Shown: in pieces, positions 19,801 through 31,463 of the stretch
How the letters are laid out: the number at the start of each line of letters is the position of its first letter
Position numbering within the stretch: position 1 is the first letter of the stretch
Source of the DNA: Pratylenchus scribneri
Taxonomy: Eukaryota; Nematoda; Chromadorea; Rhabditida; Pratylenchidae
Reading direction: 5' to 3'
DNA: 64,000 nt
NCBI GenBank assembly: GCA_030063045.1
Contig: JAQSEB010000058.1
Coordinates: forward strand, 496,001 to 560,000
Position numbers and translations under genes: made by a program
Notes under the pieces: generated by a model
The model's database searches: none
What the model was told of the DNA's origin: nothing
What the model saw: only the letters and a program-made list of their open reading frames with translations

Positions 19801-20087
19801 TCACATTTTGGAGAGCTTAAGGTTGTTTTTACTTAATTTAAAACATTTTTAATGATCATTTACAGAATAATCAATGCATTATGGTTCGGTATCGAAATCC
19901 GCATGCACCTCAAGAATCACCGACTGATCAGGAAACGGAAAAAGAGAACAAAGAAACTCCCCACTTGATGAAACCCCGAGGTCAAGCCAACATTATTACT
20001 GCAGAAAAGAACAATCCATTGGCTACAATAAAATGTGATAATACATCATTGGCAACACAAATTTCTCTCCAGTCATTTTCTCATTGA
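16837..20087 (+). CDS. xrn-2: 5'-3' exoribonuclease 2 (XRN2), copy 1, lacking the zinc knuckle
   Basis: XRN2 is the nuclear 5'-3' exonuclease that degrades RNA after cleavage at poly(A) sites and processes pre-rRNA. ATG 16837 begins [14 protein letters not shown] as in the family. The acidic active-site blocks are present: [10 protein letters not shown] (17032), [10 protein letters not shown] (17181), PGEGEHK (17586), ADADLIM (17680) and [10 protein letters not shown] (17949). Compared with copy 2 at 31464, 34 residues holding the CX2CX4HX4C zinc knuckle are missing exactly in frame at the junction 17760/17761. The block before ADADL reads CLCSADADL where copy 2 has CLCGADADL. The protein ends at TGA 20085-20087 after a hydrophilic tail without the Pro/Gln/Arg-Gly-rich tail of copy 2. 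The reading frame is open throughout, so it is probably an expressed paralogue and not a pseudogene. Confidence 0.93.
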
Positions 20088-20541
20088 CATGCCTATTTTA
20101 ACCCACTAAACTTTCATTTGTATGCCAGTGCCAATCCACCTCTCACCTGTTCTCTGATTTATTTTTGTATTAAATTTTTTTATTGTTTTATTTATTTTAA
20201 ATAAATTATTTGAAATCACCATGTGCTAATTATTAATGGTAAAATAAATCATAGCAAGTTCAACGTTCAAAGGTTAAACCAGTCGAGATTATGAATAGTC
20301 CAAAAATTGGCTGTAATTTACGAATAGTCCAAACGTCAAAGAACCAACCCCAATCTATAATTTTATTACCCATGAATTTACATCAAAGTTTTATCCAATG
20401 AAAATTCGATTTATCAATAAGTAAAAAATAAATAGTTTATCCGGAATCTCATAAAAATACCCTCAATTCGAATTAATTTGTAGAAATTGTAAATCAATAA
20501 AATTGTTTATGAGTTATGAGAATATCATCCGATTCATCTCA
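20088..20541. other. Convergent intergenic region
   Basis: AT-rich spacer between the 3' ends of XRN2 copy 1 and the minus-strand gene at 20542. A short imperfect direct repeat (GAATAGTCCAAA, at about 20295 and 20322) is visible. No gene seen. Confidence 0.4.
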
Positions 20542-22043
20542 TCAAAAATCATCGTCATCGATTGGGGCCAACATCGATTCATTAATTGCATTCTCCTTGG
20601 CCTGATCCTCATCCTCACGGTCATTTATAGAAATATTGGCCAGATTGTCGGTCAAATTTGTCATCCCTCCGCTCCCGCTGGACGATGTTGTCGTACCACT
20701 TCCATTGGACGATGCCATCCCTCCGTTTCCATTGGATGATGCTAATGTGGCGGCCTTCTTCAATTCCCTGAAAAAATTTTCCATTATTCATTTAAAAAAA
20801 AATATTTTAAACTCTTACTCGTTGCTCTTCTCTGCCTTGATAGAGTCCAATTGGTTCTTGTACATTCGAGTGCTTGCCGTGAAATATGAATGTTCCTTGG
20901 GATCATAAGCGAGGCGAGGTATCATCGGAGTCGCTGGCTCATTCCCGCTCAAGCCAAACTTAAATTAGTGGTCTTAATTCAAAAACTTAATCAATTTTTA
21001 CCTTGTTTGTGCGTTGATGAACTCCATTTGTCGCCATATGTCCATTCATTCTCGGTTGATCGTAGTCAATATAAGTTTTGGTGATGTTTGGAGGACGACG
21101 GAGACTGAGCATTTCGTTTCGGTTGAACCTAAAGTATTTTGAAAGATTGGATTGATATTCAAATACTCACGAAGTGGGACGATGTTTAGCAGATTGCATA
21201 CCAGTGCTAACCGAAAATGATGAAGATGGCATAAACGATGAGTTGGCAAAGGCATTCATCCCGTTTTGATGGTTTTTTGCAGAAAATGATGAAGATGGCA
21301 CAAACGATGAGTTGGCAAAGGCATTCAATCCGTTTTGATGATTTCGTCCTGCTGCTCGAACATTGTTCAACGGCATTGGAGTTGCATTAGCTCCGCGCAA
21401 TGGTATGGGACATTGTTGGCCGGCCAAACTCGTTCCAGAAGCAGTAGCAATGGCAGTCAACTCATCATAACTGCAACAATGAAAATTATGATGAAATTTT
21501 TGAATGTAAAAAAACCTGATCTTCCCCTTTTTGTACTCATCCATTGCGAAAAGAGTTTGGGGGTGTCTCACTGGCGGAATGATGTTCCCCGATCGGCCTG
21601 GACGTAACCCACATTTTCTAAAAAGATTAATATTACTTTGAATAGAAAATTATGCAAACTTTCGCAAAATGGCACTGTCAATATGATTGAGTTCCTCCGC
21701 GTTTGCTTCCGTTTTCTGCACAGCAACACGCCAGCGAGATTGTTCATCCAAGTAGAGACGAATTTTGCCTTTGTCCATTTTTTGCAGAAGACTCGTTTGA
21801 TCAGTGCATCCAAGCTCCTTCATGTATTGGTCATGTTTTTTTCGCGGCCAATCTGCGCTAAAATTATTTAAATTAGTCGAATCACAAAGGAATTAAGGTT
21901 TTGACTTACTCGAAGAGTGCCATGGCTTCCGGAATCAAGCATCCTCTCAGCGATCCTTCACTCCCAATGCTTGCGATGAATTTTGATGAGAAATCTTTCA
22001 GTATTTTCTCATAATTAGAATCAGCGGCATTTGATGCGTTCAT
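20542..22043 (-). CDS. Unrecognised protein with Ser/Asn/Gly-rich C-terminal half
   Basis: Minus-strand gene with start MNASNAADSNYEKILKDF at 22043 and end PIDDDDF-stop at 20542. The N-terminal half, in exons at about 22043-21911, 21857-21655, 21618-21517 and 21471-21171, is hydrophilic and charged (for example LLQKMDKGKIRLYLDEQSRW). It then carries a tandem duplication of about 22 residues: NHQNGLNAFANSSFVPSSSF and NHQNGMNAFANSSFMPSSSF (about 21340-21200). The C-terminal half has a Gly/Ser/Asn run and an acidic end. No signal peptide or membrane segment is seen. I do not recognise the family. It is divergent from rod-1 across an 857-bp gap. Confidence 0.7.
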
Positions 22044-22900
22044 TGTAAATTGAAAAAGAAAAAATTTTAATTTGATTTGATTTATCAATATCTATGTAAT
22101 AAATTGAAAAAATTAGCAGTTTATTTTAACGTAATTTTGATTAATGTTGAAGAAGTTAATGTGAATATGTGCTGATTGATGAATGATGAAGCATGAGATG
22201 AAGATGTTTTACCTTTTACTTTGATCTTTTTGGTTTCTTTGTATGGATATGGATATGGATATTGGATATGGACAAGACAACCAATCAATAATAGGTACGG
22301 TACACTTAAGAGGAAAGAAAAAGTAAAGAAATAGAATAGAGTGCAGACGGCGAACAAATCAAATTAATGATTAATCGAAGCTCATTTATCGATTTTTATT
22401 TCATTCCTCGATTCCCGCCCCATTACTCATTCTCTTCATTCATCATCATCACATCACATTCAACATCATTCATCGATCATTCATCAATATCTAATCATTT
22501 ATTAAAATCAATAAGTTCAAACAAAATTGCATATATACAAATTGCAATGTTTTTTAATTAAGCACCAGAATATTCAAGCAAGTCCAAAATTACTCTCATT
22601 CATTCTTCACCACTCACTCTCCATTATAATTATTATATAAATATAAAATCATGCAAAAAAGCTATAAAACATCTATAAATAAAAATGATCTAATCTCTAA
22701 TCAGCTTGGCGCTAAAATAAAATTTCGAAAATTTACAACCCCATTCCATTCATTCATCATTGATGAGCCTCAATTTTGTTTGCTCAAATTTTTTTATATT
22801 CATCTTTTCCAAGTTCCAAACAATTAGCAATCAAAAAAAAAACATCAAAATTTGTAATACCTTTGAAAATTTTTTAGTTAATTATTTATAAAAAAAAATA
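22044..22900. promoter_or_regulatory. Divergent intergenic region upstream of rod-1
   Basis: An 857-bp AT-rich region between divergent genes. It contains a short GGATAT repeat near 22245-22272 and a run of CATTCATCATCA-type repeats near 22435-22490. TTTTTTAG at about 22870-22876 precedes the rod-1 start and may be a spliced-leader acceptor. No gene seen. Confidence 0.4.
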
Positions 22901-25900
22901 ATGAACAAGCTTAAATTTGTTGTACTTGGACATGTTCCTCCGACTGCAAGTTATTCCCATGATGCAAACACAACAATGAACATTTCTCAATCATTATGTG
23001 CCTATGAAGTGACCACCGCAAAAGTACTCAAAGGTAAAACTAATTAACCAACCGAAAAATAACTCATCATTTTATTAGATGAATCGAATCAACTGCAGAA
23101 AATTGGTATTGGTAGTCAGCATCGCCCAAAGATATTCTGCGAATCAAGCAACAATTGGTATAATGCATAAATCTATTGATTCATATAAATCATATTATAA
23201 TTCAGGTTGGTCATGAGCGTCGATTCCGATCTTCACATTTTTGACATGTCAATGGGATGCATCGAATTCAATCCCGATAAAAGCCACAGCCATAAGGGTG
23301 GATCGAGGCGAGAATTTCTTGAACCGGAAGATGGCAACGCGATAGCTTTGGGGTTTAATTTTCAATATGTTTCATAAAATATATGAGTTTTTAAGTTTTC
23401 TTCCATCGTGCGATATATTCATGGTTGTGCTCGACAGCGGAACAATCCTTTTTTGTTCGCCAACAAATGGACTAGTCTATAAAAAAGTGGTTTATACTTT
23501 ATTTAGTCACAATCTTCATTCTCATTTAATTTGCAGACCATCATCCCAAAAATCGCGGATTGTTCGATGCAAATTACAATGTCAACTGATGGTCGCGAAT
23601 ACTTGGCATGCCTGTTGGATCGTCAAAATTCCGTTCTGCATCACCTCAAAATTCCAAAATACGACTTTTCAATCCGTGATGAGGAGGCATTTGGCGCACA
23701 TTTCTCTTCCGTGGAATGCTTTCACACCGGCGGACTCGATTTTCCGGGAGCGCATTTTGTGGCAACCATGATGGATTCATACATTTGTGTAAGTTGTTGG
23801 CACTACTAATTAGAGGGCTGGCTAGAGGTTTGGAAAAGATAATTTTACCAAAGAAAAATTATTTAAAATTTTCTAACTAAAGAGAGGACCTTAACTCTAT
23901 AAAATTAAGGTCTCGGGTTCGAACCCGCTCATAGGAAGTTATATTTCTGACTTGGTTATCATTTTTATGAGTTTTTTATAGATGATACTTTACATTTCTA
24001 GATTAGATTAAGTATTTATACCAAAAACTTTACAAGTCATTCTAATTTTTCAGTTTCCAAAGAACAAAGGCGAATTGGTCGTGCAAATTTCGACAAATCC
24101 TGAGGAATATGGAGAAATGACGCCCTTATTCAAGCTGGATGAAAATATTGCCATGGTCCGAAATGTTGGAAGCTACATTGCCATCCTGACTTACTCCGGA
24201 AAGCTGATGTTTTTTGATGAAAATCTCATCCACCTGCGCACATTGTTGCCATTCAATGAAGATGAAACATTTGAGGAGATCATGGATTTTGAATTTCTCA
24301 ATGGGGATTTTGCCGAATTCAATCAAGACATGAAAATTCTTTTCAAAGTGAAGACTACAACCGGAATTAAGGTATCTTAAATATGATTAAGTTTAATCTA
24401 ATAAATCCAAATTTTTCAGTTCAAGATCAAACAATTCAATCAAACAGAGGAAGAGTTCAGCACAGAATGTTCGCCACATGCCATTTTGATTCCAATAACC
24501 ACTCCGGGCGATGACAACAGCATTGTTTATGTGGACCCATTTCCTAGAAATATGTAAATTAAACAAAGTAAAATGCTTTCTAATCCATTTGTTTTAGGAC
24601 TGATTCAATTTTGATTCGAATGGTCAGCGAGGCACAACCGGTCAACCGTCTCAACAAATTGTTGGAATTGAAGCGTTTCGAGGATGCAAAAAATTTCGCC
24701 AACAGCTACAATTTACCGTTGGATGTTTGTTTTTCTCAACATTTTTAAATTAAATAATTTCACATTTTTAGCTTGTCTACGCAGCCATTGTTCGTCATTG
24801 TCAAGAGCAAATCCAGTCAAAGGAAGATGGTGACTATGATGAGGCCGTGTTCTCGGAAATTAAGGAAAATTTGGCAAAACTTTCAAACCATGACACTGTA
24901 AGTAGTTCACAAAAATTTTTTTTAAAATTTATTTGATAGGCCGCTGAATTGTGCTTGGCCTCATTGACTTTCCTCACTCGTTTTGGGCACATCAAATGTT
25001 TGCTGGATTTTTGCAATGGGCTAACAATTACAGGTAATTTTAATAGCTTTATCATTTATTCAAATATTTAATTAAGATGAATACACACTGAGTGACATTG
25101 AACGTTTTTCCTATGAATTTGTCTCCTATCAAATGGTCTACGGAACGGAGGACGCCAATTATGGCCTGAAATCTATGTGGCGTGTATTTGAGTGCAGTGA
25201 AACGCACAAGGAGTTCTTCGATCGTTTTTGTGAACAAGGGAAAATTGCTGAGGCCCGCATTCTCTTCGCAAGATACAAGGAGATTCCAGAGAATGTGGCG
25301 AAACAGGAAATAATCAAAAAATTATTGGACACATTTCGACAGGCAATTACTGGTTCGTTTTAATAATTTCTAAAATTATACTATTAAATATATCACTTTT
25401 TCAGTTAATCCAACATTGTGCCCCGAGATTAGTGAATTTTTCGAGGCCGATTTGATCCCATTCTTCTTCGACAATAGCGACAATCTGAAGGAAATTTGCC
25501 TGAAACTTTGCGACTTCTTTATCCAAATTTCATTGCAATTGGAGGGAATTCAACCAAAAATGTTCCCTAAAAATGCACTCCAATTTGCACAAACATTCGA
25601 ACGTGCCATTCAATTATTGGAGAAGAAATGTGGAACAACCGATCAATATGTAATAATTTTTAAGCATTTCTTATTAATCATTTAAATTTCTTTAGGTCGC
25701 ATTCCTTTTCTTCCTGAAACATTTGGATGAACAGGAGGACTCCTCAACAATTGTCAAGCTGAAAAAGTTGATTCGAGACCTGGAAAAACTCATCAAAATC
25801 AATGACACTTATCAATGTCCGATGAGCTATGCGGAATTTTTGGTAATTTTTATAATAAAATTCTTTTAATATTTTTATTTTCAGTCAGAGAATGTGCATT

Positions 25901-28900
25901 CAATTTGCCATCGAATTTTGGACCGGCTTCGATCAGTTCAATCCGTCAAACAACACATTGAACAATTCGTTTTTCCATACATTGAGGAGCATCGGCTGGA
26001 CCGGAATGAAATGTTGCATGCATATATCAAAGTAAGGGAAGATTATTGGTTAATTTAATGCCCAAATAATTGTATTTTGGGAGGATTATTCATTAATAAT
26101 TTGTAAATTAAGGAATTGGCCAGTGCAAATCGCTACACCAAATCCAATCAACACGGCAACAACACTTGGGATATGCTTTGCCTACAAATAACCGAACAAA
26201 TCACGGATATGAACATGCGATGTCGAGGAATTATCGAAATTGCCGGTGGTACAATGCCTCCATGGAATCAGCAGCTGACCAATGTCATCAAGGGAATTTT
26301 CACTTCGCAGGCGGCCGAGAAAATTGATCCAGAATTGTAAGAAATTTTTTTAAATTTATTTATAAACTTTAATTTGAAAGGTTGTCAAAATTACGCGAGC
26401 AGTATTTGTACGCGGACCTGGGTGAAATTTTCATTCTCTACCAAATCCCATTGGATGTTCGATCGAGGATTGCGGACAATTCGGCTATTAAATCGCTACT
26501 GAAGTTCATTTTCAAAAATTCTGACAAAGAAATGTCAATCAAAATGCAAGATGCATTGAAGGTAATTTTAGGGAGAGCATTATTGAACATTTCATATTTC
26601 CTCCATTATTTTAGATTGTTGAAATTTATGGCTCTCTGTTCCAAACATCCAAGCTTCAACAGCAACCAATGACCAGCGTCGATTGCCATTACATTTATGC
26701 AACAGTGCTCATACAAAATTTTGCGGATGAATGGGAAATTAAACCGCTGGTCGATTTATTCCAAATGATTAAAACGCAGGAAGATGTGCAACAAGTTGCG
26801 ACCAAAATGATTACGCATATCGAATCATTGTTGGTGACAACCACAATCAAGGTTAGCCATTTTAGGGAAAATATTAAAATTAAATATTAAATTTCTAGAA
26901 AATTATTTCCCGACGCCCAATTTGGCTGGCCTGTCTTCTCTGCATTTTGGAACGATTCAACAAACAGCCCAACAGTGCAGAAAATGCTGACCTCATCCGA
27001 AAAGCACGGAACATTCGAACATTGCAGCAAACCCACCAAATCATTGTTGATTTCGACACTTTCCGGGACAAGGGCAAATGCGAGACAATTTTGCGCAATT
27101 TTATTGAAACATCCGATGCCAAGAAATCCAAATCCATCACCGATGTCAAATGCTTTGGAAATTTGCTCTGTTTTGATGTGGCCGAAACGTGCACAATTTT
27201 GCTGAGTGTGCAAATCAAAGCGAAATTGCCTGAGGCTGTGTTGAACACATTGGCGTAAGTTTTTATTAAATTAATTAAAAATATAATTTTAAATGTTTTT
27301 CAGATATTTCCTCTCCATGAAAAATGCACCAACAATTGCCAACCTACAAAACATATTGGAAGCTTGCACTTATGTTCTTTGGGAATTGACTGGCATTGTG
27401 AAGAATGAGGAAAGGAAGGATAGCAAATTGGATTTCATCAAAAATGTGGTCACTTCCCTGAAGTCAATTTTGCCGGCTTTACTGGATTGGTCTGCAAATT
27501 TGGAGAGCCTAATACATATTGAAGCATATTCCAAGGTATTTTAGAACATTTTAAAGCCAATTATTTATTACCAGATCGGCCGTTACATAACATTCTTCTC
27601 TCTCGTGCTGGAGCTGAATTCAAACAAGGATGAAGCAGCTGTAGTATCGTTGCCACTTAACAATGAAGGTGGCAAAGGCATCGGTGATCGACAAAAAACG
27701 TAAAATAATTCATTTTAAGTTGCATTAATCTGTTCAATTTTTAGTGGAAACAACACCAAAATAATGAATGTGAATCCAAAAATGAGTGTGATGCTTCCTC
27801 AGCAAGAGGGCACAATCGCCGATCCGCCTACGCTGGCCAAGGCTGTTGCCATTGTTGCATCTTCCTTGGTGGAATATCCCGTCGAAAAGTGAGTCCAATG
27901 AATAATATGAGATGGAATAAATAAAAATTAATTTTAAAGGGAACAACGCGATGAATTTGATCGGCAAATGAGAGAAAGTTGGAAGCGGGTGTTTGTTTTG
28001 CTCTCCAACTCGCACATCCTGGTGGAAATCCAAGCACGAAAATTGGCTAATGAACTTTGTATGTTTTTGTCATTTATGAATACTTTATTTTTGAATTTAT
28101 TTAAGCTTGTTTCAAAATAGCTCCATTGGATGGTGCATTGGTAGGAATGGACAGATTGGTTTCGGAATTGTGCAAGAAAATCTTCAACTTTTCTGTTGCC
28201 GATTTGGAATTAACGGCCCAATTGCTTTGCAGTTTACCACCGGATGAAATGTTAAAGGTTGGTTAAATTGGTCTTTTCTTTAAAAAAAAAAAATGGTTAT
28301 ACGGCTTTTAGAAATGGGTTTTTGCTGAACTTACTATATTCAATAAGAAATTTAAATGCATAAAAATAGCAAACAAGCATGGAAAAATAACTTCCTTTCA
28401 GCGGATTCGAACTCGTGACCTAAATGTTGCAAAAAAACAAAACTCCTACCACTGGGATAAACAACATTGGTGAAAAATCTTTATAAATCCAAACCCAACT
28501 CCCAACCTAAAAAGTAAAAACCCAGTCCTAGCCGTTCCTTATAAACAACTTAGCCAAAAAAAATTTTTTGAAGGTCCTTCAAGAACTCCGCCGTTGGTCC
28601 AATATGAAAGGCAATGTTCGCTATACTCTGAATATCACTCGTGTCACACTCTTCATTCTGATTATGCGAAGCCATGATATGCAGCTCATCAAACAAGTCA
28701 TTGTAAGTTTTTAATTATTAATTAATCTGTAACAAACTAATTATTTTTCAGAACTGGTTTGGCTTGGTCCAATGGCAGAAGCGCTTTTTCAAGCAAGGAA
28801 TCAACATTGGTCATGGACGATTGAAGCGAGACGGCATTTTTGAATTGCTCGCGGATTTGGCCAAAATTCAATTGCCATCCTATCTGCTGAAAGAATATTG

Positions 28901-31038
28901 TGAGGAAATGCAGGCAAACATGCCGGATGTAATGCTGAATTATGCCCTCGAATTGTGCAAATTCTCTTCTCGTCTGAGCAATGATCCCGAGCGCTTCAAT
29001 AAATGCATTGAGACGGCAAAGACGGCACTTCAGGTTGGAAAGAATAAAATTATTCATTCGTATATATATTTTTCAGGAAATGAACGAGAAAGACGAACGA
29101 GTTGGCTTCATCCTCAACCAGACCATCAAAGAAATTTGCCCATACAATTATGAGGCCATCGATTTGTTGTTGACCAAAATGCAGGAATTGCACAAAAAAG
29201 GATTACTATTCAACGAGGCACAAGTCAATGAGCGGATTATCGATTCATTCTCGCTGATGAAATTCCTCAAGTAAATTTATTTAATTTAATGCATCCTACT
29301 CATATTTAAATATCAGAATGTACAAACGACAGGGAATTATCACACCAACCGAAATTCGATGGTACAAACAATTCATGAATCCAAAATACAATGTAGGCAT
29401 AAAAATAAAACACAAATAATCAATCCAATTATTTAAGGAAATGTCCATGCTCACAAAAAGTGGTCAAGTGGACACATTCGACGATACCACCGGTTTGGCC
29501 ATGGGAGAGGTCACACTCATGCAACAAATTGGCGTTCAACAACCAGCCGGTGCATCCAATCGAATTGACTCATTGTTGCACGAATCAAATTTGCCAAATT
29601 CGGCCAAAGAACGACTTCCTTACCACCTGTTGATGCTGGAAGACAAGGAGAGCATTGACAAATTCCAAAGCCTGTTCATCTACACTGAGCTAACAATTTA
29701 TAATGTTCAGGTGGGTAATTAGAGCAATGTATGAAAAAAAAGAAATTTTGAAAATTGTTCGATTCATTTAAATTCCATGAACCATTAAATTTACCAAATA
29801 ATTCTACGTTTTATTTTTCAGTTATGGATTTCACTTGTCGAAACCACGAAGGCAATCCTTCAGCATAGCCGTACAAATTTGTTGGTTGGCTCAATCAATT
29901 CATTCGTCCGCGAATTGGTGAAATATAAACGTGAAATCAGCCCGGATGATCTGAATCAAATCGACACGCTCATTTATGATTCACACAATCGGCTGAGCAT
30001 TCTCAAAGGATTGGCCACTCGATTTCAACGTCTTCCATTGGGTCAGATATTTTTAGATTTAAATCAATAATTTTGCAATTAATTTTTCAGGTCGGACGAA
30101 AATTTTGCTGGTCAAGCTTTGTTTTGATGTAGCGGAGAAATGGCTTCAAAATGCTGAGGAATTGGAGATCAAAGCAGAAGAACGTGAACAATATGAGCAA
30201 AATCGGCTGGCACTTGGTCGTTTCCTGGCTGTTTTGAACACCGAGCATTTGCTGGAGGAGAATGGACTTTTCGATGCGGACACGGCCACATTGACACAAA
30301 AATCCAACGAATTGATCAGTCATTTGCTTTGCAATGCCAAAATTGATTGGACCGATTTCGAATATTTGGGTAAATTTATGAAATCAATAATTTAATATTC
30401 AAATTATTTTTTTAGCAAAATATTTCACAATTATCAAACAAATCGCAAAAATCCATGGTGTCGATATGGAGGAAATATTCGTGGGGCTCATCGACCGTTG
30501 GATTCCGGGCACTGAACAATATGATGCCGGAATTTTGCGTGTGGTTGCCGATCCGGACTCGACCATTGACTTCGTTGGCTCCAGCGGTGCGCAAATCACT
30601 CCGGCCTTAGTGTCAAGTGATAATTCGGCAGAATTCACCGTCCCTATCCTCTACAATGACCCGGAAATCACCCGAATTATAATGCTGCTGAAACAAATAA
30701 ACAATCCAATGGAAAAGATTGCAGAAATATTCCAACAATATCAGCAAGTAAGTTTTCTTTTTTACATGCATCCATGATGGCAATAAAATTGGAATTTTAG
30801 GACATTGCGGTCCTCCCGGGTGGCTACATGACCAAAATTCGCATTGCCACATGCCTTTTGCGCTTTATGGACAATGCACAAATGCAATTATTTGGTCGAG
30901 ATCTGAGCCAATTTGGGTATTTTTATTTATTTTTTTAAATCTAATCATTTCTTGTTTAGTGTCGAACTTGTCCAACTTCTCAACAAGATGACCAAGTGGA
31001 CTCTTACGACGATGACCAATAAGACTTTTGATTCCTAA
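22901..31038 (+). CDS. rod-1: Kinetochore-associated protein Rod/KNTC1 (RZZ complex)
   Basis: Rod, with Zw10 and Zwilch, forms the RZZ complex that expands the outer kinetochore, recruits Spindly/dynein and Mad1 and supports the spindle checkpoint. The gene is long, with more than twenty exons. The N-terminal third (from MNKLKFVVLGHV) reads as a beta-propeller-type region. The block AQPVNRLNKLLELKRFEDA (about 24633-24690) followed by LPLDLVYAAIVRHCQEQ matches the start of the helical solenoid in KNTC1. The remainder is alpha-helical (for example CPEISEFFEADLIPFFFD at 25420 and NWFGLVQWQKRFFKQGIN at 28752). The stop is TAA 31036-31038. The frame is maintained across all exons examined. SINE-like repeats lie in two introns. 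Identification is by overall pattern and the solenoid-start block; sequence conservation of Rod is low, so it is good but not certain. Confidence 0.8.
23812..24045 (+). repeat. tRNA-derived SINE-like repeat, copy 6 (intronic)
   Basis: GGTTCGAACCC B box at 23916-23926 preceded by TTAAGGTCTCG and followed by GCTCATAGGAAGTTATATTT, then CTGACTTGGTTATCATTTTT as in copy 4. It is sense-oriented in a rod-1 intron. The box A half is less clear than in copies 2 and 4. Confidence 0.65.
28275..28573 (-). repeat. tRNA-derived SINE-like repeat, copy 7 (intronic, antisense)
   Basis: On the minus strand CCCAGTGGTAGGAG (about 28462-28449, box A) is followed by CATTTAGGTCACG and the B box AGTTCGAATCC (28412-28402), then GCTGAAAGGAAGTTATTTTT. 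It is antisense in a rod-1 intron. Confidence 0.65.
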
Positions 31039-31463
31039 ATAAATATTGACCCTTCTATTATTGAATGATTGTTGTTTTATGTATTATGATTATGATGATG
31101 TTGAGACTTATTGTTATTTATTTGTCCCATTTTCTATAATTAAATTATAAAATATCTATAAAATTTTTGAATAAATGGTATTTATCTTGATCTCAGCCAA
31201 TAATATATTCATATATATATTTAATATCTATGAAATCGATTAATATATTGATAATTAATGTCGTATTCGACAAATACTTTACAAATAAGCTAGTATTTTT
31301 ATTTTACCACAAACATTTTCGATAGACCATTAATAACGACTTATGTTTATTATTTCACAAAACAAATTTTTCAGAGAATTCCAAATCCATTGTGAAATAG
31401 TAATCATTGTTATAAAAGAATTCTATTATTCAATTATACAATCCAACTATATAATATTAATCA
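31039..31463. other. Intergenic rod-1 to XRN2 copy 2
   Basis: Very AT-rich 425-bp spacer with TA-rich runs near 31205-31220. It contains the rod-1 3' end and the promoter of XRN2 copy 2. No gene seen. Confidence 0.4.

Noticed and set aside
16837..20087. XRN2 copy 1 as a processed or dead pseudogene
   Set aside because: It keeps introns, an open frame and all active-site acidic blocks.
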